This document shows, in pieces, positions 43,280 through 54,752 of a DNA stretch of 64,000 nucleotides. The stretch lies in assembly GCA_033964015.1 (NCBI GenBank), contig CM066914.1, positions 15,641,637-15,705,636 on the forward strand. The letters are read 5' to 3'. The first letter of the stretch is position 1. Every line of letters starts with the position of its first letter. Below the pieces are notes generated by a model. That model was not told where the DNA came from. It did no database searches and was given only the letters and a program-made list of their open reading frames with translations. A program made the position numbers and the translations under genes. This DNA is from Scolanthus callimorphus (Eukaryota; Cnidaria; Anthozoa; Actiniaria; Edwardsiidae).

Positions 43280-46200
43280 TCAAGACCAAATTCGAACGGC
43301 TCCATCAGATCCAGCGGAAAGGAGGAACTCTCCGGCTCGGTCAAATAGTATCGTCTGGACAGCGTCCTCGTGTCCGGTCAGCTGGCCCATTTTTCCACTG
43401 GCCACCTCGTACATTCGGACAGACCCGTCATTGCTCCCTATCGCGAGTACTGTACCACTTGGGTCAAATGCTACTCGGTTGGCAGGGTGGGGGCCGAGGT
43501 CAGCGGTGGCCATGCACCCAACTGTGCGCACGTCCCATAACTTGACAACGCCATAAGAGTCACATGACGCCACGGTGTCGCCCTGCGAAGAACACATAGG
43601 TTAGTAGGCAATTCGAGTGCGCAACATCTACAGGGTTCACAGTAGGCAATCAAGGGTACAAGGTTCACAGTATCACCCTAGGTTAGTGTGCAATTCAAAT
43701 GCGCACCATCTACAGGGTACAAGGTTCACAGTGTCGCTCTAGGTTAGTATGCAATTCAAATGCGCACCATCTACACGCTACAGGGTACAAGGTTCACAGT
43801 GTCGCCCTAGGTTAGTGAGCAATTCAAATGCGCATCATCTACAGGATACAAGGTTCACAGTATCACCCTAGGTTAGTGTGCAATTCAAATGCGCACCATC
43901 TACAGGGTACAAGGTTCACAGTGTCGCTCTAGGTTAGTATGCAATTCAAATGCGCACCATCTACACGCTACAGGGTACAAGGTTCACAGTATCACCCTAG
44001 GTTAGTGTGCAATTCAAATGCGCACCATCTACAGGGTACAAGGTTCACAGTATCACCCTAGGTTAGTGTGCAATTCAAATGCGCACCATCTACAGGGTAC
44101 AAGGTTCACAGTATCACCCTAGGTTAGTGTGCAATTCAAATGCGCACCATCTACAGGGTACAAGGTTCACAGTGTCGCTCTAGGTAAGTGTGCAATTCAA
44201 ATGCGCACCATCTACAGGGTACAAGGTTCACAGTGTCGCTCTAGGTTAGTATGCAATTCAAATGCGCACCATCTACACGCTACAGGGTACAAGGTTCACA
44301 GTATCACCCTAGGTTAGTGTGCAATTCAAATGCGCACCATCTACAGGGTACAAGGTTCACAGTATCACCCTAGGTTAGTGTGCAATTCAAATGTGCACCA
44401 TCTACAGGGTACAAGGTTCACAGTGTCGCTCTAGGTTAGTGGGCAATTCAAATGCGCACCATCTACAGGGTACAAGGTTCACGGTGTCGCCCTAGGTTAG
44501 TGAGCAATTCAAATGCGCACCATCTGCAGGGTACAAGGTTCACAGTATCACCCTAGGTTAGTGTGCAATTCAAATGCGCACCATCTACAGGGTACAAGGT
44601 TCACAGTGTCGCTCTAGGTTAGTATGCAATTCAAATGCGCACCATCTACACGCTACAGGGTACAAGGTTCACAGTATCACCCTAGGTTAGTGTGCAATTC
44701 AAATGCGCACCATCTACAGGGTACAAGGTTCACAGTATCACCCTAGATTAGTGTGCAATTCAAATGCGCACCATCTACAGGGTACAAGGTTCACAGTGTC
44801 GCTCTAGGTTAGTATGCAATTCAAATGCGCACCATCTACACGCTACAGGGTACAAGGTTCACAGTATCACCCTAGGTTAGTGTGCAATTCAAATGCGCAC
44901 CATCTACAGGGTACAAGGTTCACAGTTTCGCTCTAGGTTAGTGTGCAATTCAAATGTGCACCATCTACAGGGTACAACGTTCACAGTGTCGCTCTAGGTT
45001 AGTGGGCAATTCAAATGCGCACCATCTACAGGGTACAAGGTTCACGGTGTCGCCCTAGGTTAGTGAGCAATTCAAATGCGCACCATCTACAGGGTACAAG
45101 GTTCACGGTGTCGCCCTAGGTTAGTGAGCAATTCAAATGCGCATCATCTACAGGATACAAGGTTCACAGTGTCGCCCCAGGTTAGTGAGCAATTCAAATG
45201 CGCAACATCTACAGGGTCGTTTCGTGAGTGTGTCGATGCTTCCACAAAAGAGAATCGGATTGAGAAGGATAATAATGCTCACCTTTAGGTTAAATGTACA
45301 GTGATTGCACGAGTTCATGTGTCCATAGAACGTTTGTGCGCACAGCCCCTACAAGCCAATCAAAACGTTTAACATTAGCATATTTACCAGTAGGGCAAAT
45401 AGTGTATATTATGTATCATAATCAAACAACAACGCGATCAAATTTGAACCATGATTGAATAAGGTACGTCAAATTCACCGGTAGAAGTGGCAATTTCGAC
45501 AATGTCTTGCACAGTTAACAGGCAACGCTAAAGGTACGCACTTCTGGCAATGAGCAGAGAATGAGTCACGCCAGCCTAAATTTTAGCCGGCCCTTCGACC
45601 TCGAGATGATCTCATCCAGTACGTAATTTATACAGGGTTCCCACGTTTTCAGGCTTTCAAAATTCCAGAACTTTCAAGGACGTTTGAAAAAATTTAATGA
45701 CCTTTCATAATGAAAAATGCGGATTTTCGTTCATTATGAGTATCCTATGTTTCAAGGATAGCACATTGATAGTTTTTATTCAGCTTCCTTTATTTTTATT
45801 TTACAATACACTCACTCAACATCTTGCAAATTCTTTCTTCAGGAAAATATTTCCATGACTTTTAGTGACTTTGATAGCTTTTTATAAATATTCCATGACT
45901 TTCCAGGCCTGGAAAAGGGTATTTCTAAAATCCATGACTTTCCAGGTTTTCAAGGACCCGTGGGAACCCTGTTTATACTGACTCAAAATTTGTCAAACGA
46001 ATCTGATTGGTTGCCTTTCTCAGTACAGCCGATTGCGTTTGACTGTTTTACCCTAACAGTTCGCACGTTACGTTTGAACGTTTGAAAGTTGCGTTGTGAG
46101 GCAAAAAGTCGGACGTTTCCAAGGACAACCGCCATGTGTATTTTTCACTGACCAATCAGAGAGGACAGAACTCTTTGGTTCGCCATAGAAACGTCTCGTT

Positions 46201-49200
46201 TCATCCTAGAAACTCAACTTTCAAACGTTCAAACATAACGTGTGAACTGTTAGGGTAAAACGCTCAAACGCAATCGGCTGTAAGACGTGCAGGTGATTAT
46301 TCCATAACCACGCACACTCCCTCGAGCTTAAAACCGTGCGAAAACTTCCGAGCACAACTGTTGAAGTAGGCGTGCGTTGTCTTCGAAAAGTTGTATAACA
46401 AAACGAGTTTTGCTTTGCACGTCTCCTCTCGCAAAGTGAGATACAATCGAGAGCGAAGGGACAGCTGAACTTCAGACTAGAGTCTGACCCACATGCCCCA
46501 TAATACTCACCGTCCTAGCATCCCATAGCGACAAGGTCTTGTCCGCCGAGCTCGTCAGTAGAGTGTTGGAGTAAGGCAAGAACATGATGCTGTTAACTGA
46601 ATCTGCATGGCCGCGTAGCGTGTAGCGACACCTCTCACTAGAAACACAAACGGACCTGGCGTTAAGGCCGGTTTATACTTGCGATTTTTGTTGCATTTGC
46701 GCGGCGATTTTTCTCGCGCGAGTTGCAATTCCAACTCTCTTGTGTAAACCAGATGCAAATCCGGAGCAATTTCTGTGCTCTCTTTTCTTCAAATCGCATC
46801 AAGTTGCAAAGAGTTTCGAACATGTTTGAAATCTCCGCGACATCACGCGTCAAAAATCGCGCGAGTTTCACCTAGTTTACATTAGTGATTTTGAGTCGAC
46901 GCATATGTCAATATTTGCTGGGTAGGAATAAAAGAGCCTGAAACTTCTTTCTCAAGCTTGCTTATCAGAGCAGTATGAGCAGAGTGCTATGATATTTTCT
47001 ATGGGAAAATAAATTTATAGACGTGCACTTAACCCTACCCAACAAACCTGAATGCGCAAGACACAAATACTGTTGCACTAAGATTATTAGATTGTGTGAC
47101 AATGTTATGTTCTTTTTGTTGTCTTGATCTTATACGGTAAGAAACGTTTAAAATAATACCATTAGTTTGCTGTTCTAGGTCTGCATATCACTTTGACCAG
47201 TTTTAGACTAAAGGATGGATGAAATTCATGAGATTTAAACGGACTGATTCACTTCTTTTCTACCGTTACCTTACTAGGATAGAGTTTTATGGGCTACGAA
47301 ACTATTTGTCACGCACAACGGACACAGGCTTACTTTGCTTGCTAACCCAGACTGACCTGTTGAGATCCCAGATCTTGGAGGTACCATCCATCGAGCAGGA
47401 GGCCAGGAAATCACCACACGAGTGCCACGAGCAGCCCCATACGGCATGGGTGTGGTCGGCGAACGTCAGCACGCATTCCGCCTTGGAGAAGTCCCAGATC
47501 TTAACCGTACCATCCCCAGATGACGTAGCCAGACGAGCACCACTAAAAACAAAAGCCGCTCAGATGAGCTCAGATGAGAGATTTGCACGCAACACAACAT
47601 AGCAAACTATGTGAGCCATTTTAGTGGATTAGCAAAAATATTGGCTAGACCGGGTATTGCCGTCAGGACTTACTCTGGGTGGAAGTCACAGTCTGAAATC
47701 CAATCCTTGTGGCCTTCTCCTGTCATGATGATGTCGCCGCTGGAATAACAAATGTCAAATAATAATGATCGGGACAAGTTTAATAATTCTGGTCGAGCGT
47801 AGGCAAGGTCACAATGGCGCACGTGATAATAGCCTGGAGCTAACCAGAAAACTCCAGAAAGCTCCTGGGACCTTAAATCTAACTAGATTACTTTCTTTTG
47901 CTGTAACTTTCCCTTACCTCTTTTAATAGTAAATGTATCTTTCGTAAATTGTAAAAATCAAGGGAAAAAAAGGTGAAAAATAAAGTATGTATGTATGTAT
48001 ATGTATGTATGATGGCGTCTCACCTTGGGATTGCCCACATCTTCCACGAACGGTCATCACTAACGGTAGCAAGCACTTGCTTACGAGGATGGAGAGCAAG
48101 CCTGCGGATCATCAGAAACCACATCACACGGATGGACAAATGGGCGGACAGAGGGACAAATGGACGAACAGAGGAGGTGGATGGATTGACGGATGATCAA
48201 AAACCACATGGGCGGATGGAGGAGGAGGAGGACAGAGGAGGAGGTGGTTTACTTTACTTTACAGACAGTGACAGAAAGACAAACAGACAGACAGACAGAC
48301 AGCGGTAAAAATGACACAGACGGACCAGGGAGACAGACGTGTTACATACCCACTGACAGGCATGCTGTGAGCGTGGATGGTGTGTGTGAGACGGAAGCCT
48401 CCGGATCTCGTCAGGTGGGATGATGGTCCCTTACAGAACGCCAACTGGGGATTCACACGTGTATCAACAGGGAACTCGGAATCCTGGCAGAATATAAAAA
48501 ACTTAGTATATATGTTTGTCACGGAAAAACTGCAACCACTTTACGAGCGAGAGATGAGACAAAACGTGCACATTTGAAAAGTAAACCTTCGAGAAAAAAT
48601 CGTCACACTTCATGGATGGACGTAAATGGTAGTATTTCACAACTTAAGAGGGATTTTGCAAGTCAAAACTTTTTTCATGAGACAAGGACGGACAAACGCG
48701 AGGTAATAGACCGATCCCGTTTTCGCTTGATCAATCAGAAAAACAGTGCGCAGTTTTTCCCAGCGGAATTCAAAATGTCCGAGCAACAAACACAAACTCG
48801 AAGATTTTTAATGAATTCCTCAGCTTTTCCTGATGAAAATATCAAATTCATATATTGTGAGGCAACTTCTAACACATATTCAACTTCATTCACATATTCC
48901 ATGCTCTATGTCAAAGAAACACTTTTTGGCTTGTCAGATGTAGCAAAAGTAACTAGGGAGATAGAACAATGAATGAGGGATCGGTGAATTAAGGAAGCAC
49001 GCGTGACCCGAATGGTGACCAAAGAATAGTTCGTCATCATAATAATAAACGGCGTTTTCCCGCCGTGACGCGTCTCTCCCTCTCCTGAGTAACTCGACAC
49101 CGTAAACAAATAGAAGCGCGCAGAAGGGGCTGCAAGCCGTCTATGATATGCGTGCAGAAGACCATACTTGCTGGAAGGCCTTACCTTGGTGTGACGTTTC

Positions 49201-50291
49201 TCCTTGAGCATGGTCACATCTTCACCTGACGTGGCCGCGGGGGGGACTGGATCCTGTTTGACACGCCTTGGACTACCTGTGGTGCCCTCTGTATAATGAA
49301 ACAACAAACAGAAGAAGACTTAGGTTTTTACATGTGACATCTGAGGAGCTTGCAACAGCACCACCACCGCAACCAACAGTAACAACAACAGAAGCAGCAA
49401 CACTAACAACAGCAAAAACCAGTACTTTTCCAACAACAACAATAACAACAGCAATAATAATACACCCCTGGTTTTGTATTTATTTATTCCTCAGGACTGA
49501 GCAAGCCAGAACAGTTCTGAACTGTAGAATAGAAATATTTGCCCACTAGCATGCGCGGCTTTAGTAACTGACCCATTATGACATCTCTTGTCCCTCCAAC
49601 TTGATGAAGTGTTGACTGAAGTCCTGTCACCTGTTGAAACATACGAAACTTTTAGTCAGTCTCAATCAGGCAGTTGAATTTAAAGCTTTATTTCTTAGTG
49701 ATCACTAAGCAAATAATCCAATTGTACTCCCAGTGTTTTAATGACAACAATTTAAATAAATGTTGCTGGCGAGAGCTCAAGCCTAGTGGGGTTTTCATGG
49801 GGTATGTTCTGTTGAGTGTGCTTACTCAACCGACAGGCCGACAGTGCCGTCCTCTGAAATACATTTATTACCTGTCCAACTGCTCGGTCCCGTTCCAGCT
49901 TGGTAAGCATCTTCTCCTTCATGGCTACCTATCAATCAAACAACGACCTCACAAATTCATATTAAACATTCTAATTCTCATGCAATATTAATTCCCAATG
50001 GTTACGCTTTGTCATGTGACTGCCACCAAATCATATCGCGGGGTTTGGAGGGCTGGTGTTTTATGTCAACTATTCTGATACTATTGATTATTGATTTGTC
50101 ATCGTGAGAGAACTAAACGCAGTCGAATATACAAGGCCGCTATACATGGAGAGGTGGGAGGACTTGACTGGTACCCTTCGATGGCGCAAATCGCTGCCGC
50201 ACAGCTTACATTAAAATCATGAGGGTCTCTGCTGTTTCGAACCTTGTGCTCATCGTGGGTTGAAGTGATTCGTCATTTCTCCTGTGTTTCA

Positions 50292-50323
<32 letters not shown>

Positions 50324-53300
50324 CGTCTCTCAGCCCACTACACTTGACCACTATGCGAGGGACGTTAAACAACCACAGTGCTCACCACAGACTGATATAT
50401 CTAACAACCACTCATGATCATTGTAAACTGCATGCGTCAAATTGCAGTCCGCATCTTAGGGATCAGACATCCACAACTGTAAACCGCATTTGAACATGGA
50501 TATGGATATTTGCGGTATACAAGTGCATACATTTACATTTTTTTTATTTTTTGTTGGTATATATGCCTCTGAGAGCTAGGCCATTTCTTACGAAGAGTGC
50601 AATGGGTTCTTTAGCATTCACCTTGCACAGGGTAAAAGGGAAGGCAGATGGGACCTTGGTTTATGGAGGATTCCAGCTATAGGTGCGCTCTTTCTTTCCT
50701 GTAGAAATGCCTTTGAAATGTAACACAAATTTCAGGATGCAATGCGCGCATACAAGGCTTGGTTCACAACATCCTCGCATGCAAGGTCCTCCCCTCACCT
50801 CCCCCAACCACCAGCACTTTATTTGTATGCCACATAGGATTAAAAACACACACTACCGGTATATCCCACAAATCTAAGGCGGGTTATTCAACAATCATTC
50901 ACTACTACTCATCCTACCTCATACTTGTGTTTGAGCGTGACAAGGGTTGGTTCATATGAGGCATAGTGTTTCTTGAGTCTTTTGATGTCTGTTATCAGTC
51001 TGTTCTTCTCTTGAACCACTCTCTTGTGGTGCATGCGATGGAAGTCCCTCTCCTTCCGCAGCCTCACGAATGTCTGACGAGCTTTCCTACAACAGCACAA
51101 ATTACATTCTGAATATCCATTTGATTTGTGAAGATTTTAAAGTTTCTCAGTCAGTTGTTGTACACAGTTTTCAGAGCGTGAATGGTATGCTAAATGTTTA
51201 TCAACAGTCAATGGACGATTCCAGCTATAACGCAAGCGTGCACCGCATGTGGTTAGATGTGGACATTTCTCAAACAAACTGTTAAAAAAGCGTGCGCTGC
51301 ATTCTGGTAGTTGTGGGACACGGCTTGAAAATTTCTCAATAAAGAAGAGCGTGCACTCTTATAGCTGGAATCGTCCATGTAAAGAAAAATATGATACCTA
51401 ACAAACAGCCCTGGTTGGTAATTGACGATTCATAGGCTCATTCTTGATCGCTGTATTTTATAGGCTCACTCTAAGCTTATCATCAAAAATATGTTTATCA
51501 ATATACATTATTGGGTAGAATCTTGATATAACTATAAAATAAGGGGATGCTCCGCCCGAAAGGGTAGAGTTTAGAGGTTCAAATTATATAAAAGGGTAGC
51601 GATTTTGCGAATTTCACTATACAAAGGGGTTTAAAATAACTAGTGATTCTGTTGTTTTTGTTGCAGTATAGAAAAGGGTTTCAATATTGCCCTACATTTT
51701 GGAGCTTTTGTGCATTTTTGCAAGAATTATAAGATATCTAAGGGAGAGATCTTTGCTAGCAGGGAAGGTTTCAAATGCAGAACAGGGACCATTTTGTATA
51801 TCCGAAACAGGTAGAAAATTCAAACCAACTTAAAAAGTCAGAATTTTTTGCAATGCTTAGCTTACATCCAACAACATTTTCTGCTCAATATGATAAAAAT
51901 ATTGCCACAGATTTTCTATTATTCTCACTTCTCACACTTTTACCAGATGCCATGTTCCTATAGTTTATTGATGTAACACAGCTTACATTGCAGCATCCTT
52001 GTACTTGATAACATCCTGTCGTAACACCTTAACCATATCATCAAGCTGCTGGTTTCTATGACAACACAAACAAGCAATGAGTATTGACAACAAGAATTCA
52101 GATCTAAGTGTTTAGTAAATGAATCATGATGATTACAAAAAGGGCTGCACATGTGGGTTCAAAATACTTGAGCAATGCTTTAAAAATCACATCAAGAACA
52201 AAAGTTTCAAACTTACTTTACAAATAAATCTGGCACAATCCTGACCTCTTCTTCATTCAACATTCTCCTTTGCATTAGCTCATACCTAAGAATAAAACAA
52301 TTTTAATTAAAATTCACAAACGGAAAGTCCAGTATATGAGGCTTCAAGTATTGGCTATTGGCTAACACCACAGGGCATCACAAAAAAATAGAGTCTCGGA
52401 ATAAACATCCTATGTAATAATTGCCATAAAAAATGCAATCATTAACTGCATTAAAAATCCAACAGTTTGAGTTGGAAAGAGGTGATCTCAAAGTGCTAGA
52501 TTCCTAGTGCAGCAATTACGACATTTTTGCTATCTACACAAGGGTTTTGCCACATTTTTTAGCTTTTCTGGTTCATGTAGGGGGCTTATCTCAGATTCTC
52601 TCTCTCTCTTGTATCCCTATTTTATATCCCCACTATCTAATTCCTCCTCTGTTACTCACCACTCTGTCTGAAAGCAATCCAATGTTCTGTTCATGCCCAT
52701 TTTCACCAAGAAATTCCTAACAAAATCTTCAACTACCTCAGGTCGCTACAAAGGTTAAAAAAAAGTGAGTACAATTTAATCATAGTATCATAGAGAACTG
52801 TAAATTAATTATCTTTAATTGTCTTTATCTCGCTAACAGACACTTACTGTAGTGAGTGAGGCGACTGTTGGACCAGATTTCTGAGTTACAACAAAAAAGA
52901 AAATGGAACAGTCAACAACACATACAGTTTGTTTATTCATTGTATTGAATACAAGTGTTGGACTCCCAGTTTTGTTTACTTACAGAAAGTAAAGAATCAT
53001 CTGTTTTTTCTTGAATGGTCTTTACAGCAGTATCCAAATCCTCATCCCCTTCTGTTGGCAACAAAAAAATATTTTCTAGCTTAACAAGGCAATTCAGTTC
53101 ATTGTATAAAAGAAAAAAATATTTAATAGACAAAATTCAATATTTATAAAATTGTAAAGTGTGGTTAAAGTTTGGTTGAAAAGGTTGTAAATAATATGGG
53201 CCCTGCCAAGCGAAAGGGACCTTATATATAAACAGCACAGACACTAGGGTGGTCACTGCCAGAGGGTACGTCCTCAGTGTTTTTTTAACGTCCTACCTGG

Positions 53301-54752
53301 TACTTGTGTATGGTACTGAAGATGAGACAGGACCTTGATTTATTGTCTCACCCAAAAAATGTGAAACACAGTAGAACAAAGCTCACATGAACCATGACTC
53401 AAACAGAAAAAAAAATCCTCTGCCCTGGCCGGGAACTGAACAGTGATCACATGACGAGAGACAAGTGCAGTAACGTGGAGCCATAACTTAGACCTCAAGA
53501 GTTTGCTTATAATCTCCCACTCTATTCAGTATTGTCATAATTACAAACCTGCAACAGAGTAGTCATCTTCTATAGAGACCTGTGGGAGAGTACAATCCAT
53601 CAGATTCAGAAACAACAACCCACAAAGATGACTAGTTTTACTAGTTATTTCCTGGCCAACTCATATTAATCTTGAACAACAACAACCAAAGGTTGAGATT
53701 TATGTTAAACGCAGTGGGAAAATTGGTGTTTTGCTGACGTTTCGAGCGTTAGCCCTTCGTCGGCTCTTTGCTCCGACGAAGGGCTAACGCTCGAAACGTC
53801 AGCAAAACACCAATTTTCCCACGGCGTTTAACATAAATCTCAACCTTTGGTTGTTCTTGTTCATGTTCACGTCTCCGCCGACGCAGACCACCTAGTTTTC
53901 TCGTAAAACTAGTCATACCATCATATTAATCTTGTTTCATAGTTTGTTTTGATATTATCAGAGATGACAACTCTCCTGCTTTTGGTTGGAACCTCCATTT
54001 CCCCCCTATTTCCCACTAAATTTTTGGCATTTCCTCAACATTATTTCTCCTGGTTAAAATTTTCCTTGAATTTGCAATTTGACCCAAACCTGGCATCTAT
54101 GTTTTATTTGTTGTTTACTATTTAGACTGATGCACATGGCTTTATGTAGGAACTTAGATTGGAATTCACCAACCTACCTCCTCATATGCAAACTCATCAT
54201 CACTGTCACCAAGAAGAGTTTCCTCTGCAGAGTGGACAAATTCAATGAAAGGTTAGAAAACAAGTTACCCCTTTGACAACACAATAAACGAATATGTAGG
54301 CTGTAAATACAAATCTCCACAGCACCAAGTTCGAGAAATGATATAAGAAAGAAAGTATAAATAGTGCTAAAGTTGCAAAAAATAACAACAACAGTCGTTT
54401 CGAGGATGGTTTTTTGTTGTGGTTATTTTTTGCACCCACTTAAACTTTCAATTCTTACATATTTCCCTTCGCCAACGCAAAACTGCAAGTATTCCAAATA
54501 AGAAGACAAGCAACGTTATTCAAGATACGTTCATAATGAGTAAGTACTGAAAACTGTGACAACACAACAGAGCACAAAACAGCTTTATTTTCATATAAAA
54601 TCTTGCAAGGAACACAAAATCCAACACCATAGCTGAAAGTTCCATTAATAGCAATTATTATGTTAGAATGTTTAGACATTTGAATATCTTCTTAACGTAA
54701 AGAACAAGAAAATATTACCTTGTAGGAAATAAGCCTCTCCAGCGTCCGCCAT
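43280..54752 (-). CDS. SPAG16: SPAG16 (PF20): WD40 protein of the ciliary central apparatus (19 exons, complete)
   Basis: Axonemal central-pair protein needed for ciliary and flagellar beating. Exons: 54752-54719, 54224-54178, 53579-53549, 53051-52984, 52880-52848, 52745-52660, 52285-52217, 52055-51987, 51086-50918, 49928-49872, 49630-49573, 49288-49185, 48483-48350, 48101-48024, 47739-47674, 47542-47357, 46637-46511, 45348-45283, 43582-43280. They total 1785 nt in uninterrupted phase, 594 aa (human about 631). Start MADAGEAYFLQ; acidic N-terminus; LisH-like helix FVRNFLVKMGMNRTLDCFQ; coiled coil with ERDFHRMHHKRVVQEKNRL; linker DSEFPVD; then seven WD repeats from about residue 300 (DDRSWKMWAIP, GTVKIWDFSKAE, KTLSLWDART, GVVKLWDVRTV) to the end GSDGAVRIWS. 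Each listed border has GT and AG. Intron 18 is nearly all minisatellite; introns 17 and 9 contain MITEs. Presence agrees with ciliated animal cells and sperm. Confidence 0.96.
43600..45232. repeat. 61/71-bp minisatellite filling SPAG16 intron 18 (about 26 units)
   Basis: The unit is GCAATTCAAATGCGCACCAT, CTACAGGGTACAAGGTTCAC, AGTATCACCCTAGGTTAGTGT, alternating with a longer form carrying an extra CTACACGCTA. Variants read AGTGTCGCCCTAGG or AGTGTCGCTCTAGG. The array occupies about 1.63 kb of the 1.70-kb intron. Small frames called across it are artefacts. Confidence 0.95.
45633..45971. mobile_element. hAT-like MITE in SPAG16 intron 17
   Basis: The ends CAGGGTTCCCACG and CGTGGGAACCCTG are of the type common for hAT elements; inner CCATGACTTTCCAGG words recur. 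Flanking TTTATA is present on both sides, consistent with most of an 8-bp duplication. Confidence 0.8.
46026..46280. mobile_element. 255-bp MITE with TA target duplication in SPAG16 intron 17
   Basis: CAGCCGATTGCGTTTGACTG followed by TTTTACCCTAACAGTTCGCA is mirrored at the right end over about 70 bp, ending CGCAATCGGCTG. TA flanks both sides. Confidence 0.85.
47985..48012 (+). repeat. (TATG)n microsatellite
   Basis: Tandem TATG units 9 nt from the 5' splice site of SPAG16 exon 14 (donor at 48022-48023 on the minus strand). Confidence 0.8.
50668..50806 (+). repeat. Partial MITE followed by half of the GC-rich hairpin
   Basis: 50668-50752 (GGATTCCAGCTATAGGTGCG to CAGGATGCAATGCGCGCA) is the left half of the 51212-51377 family. 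50769-50806 (CATCCTCGCATGCAAGGTCC to CTCACCTCCCCCA) is a diverged left arm of the 79-bp hairpin at 16301, without its right arm. It lies in SPAG16 intron 9. Confidence 0.65.
51212..51377. mobile_element. 166-bp MITE, copy 1
   Basis: The ends TGGACGATTCCAGCTATAA and TTATAGCTGGAATCGTCCA are complementary. The body matches, in the opposite orientation, the copy at 62767-62930. It lies in SPAG16 intron 8. Confidence 0.85.
53681..53855. repeat. 175-bp near-perfect palindrome with retroelement-end sequence
   Basis: Two 83-nt arms (53681-53763 and 53773-53855) surround CTCTTTGCT. Each arm has ACCAAAGGTTGAGATTTATG, AAAATTGGTGTTTTGCTGAC and, in the complementary sense, CCGACGAAGGGCTAACGCTC followed by GAAACGTC. 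The CCGACGA...GAAAC pattern resembles a mutated hammerhead core of the kind in Penelope terminal repeats. It lies in SPAG16 intron 2. Confidence 0.8.

Noticed and set aside
43180..43545. 121-codon plus-strand frame
   Set aside because: Antisense of SPAG16 exon 19; the minus strand encodes the final WD repeats.
43600..45232. Possible CRISPR array
   Set aside because: Units are contiguous tandem repeats without unique spacers and lie in an intron of an animal gene.
47219..47602. 127-codon plus-strand frame
   Set aside because: Antisense of SPAG16 exon 16 (WD repeats with correct splice sites on minus).
48193..48423. Plus-strand frames in an ACAGACAGACAG-rich stretch
   Set aside because: Simple-sequence translation and antisense of SPAG16 exon 13.
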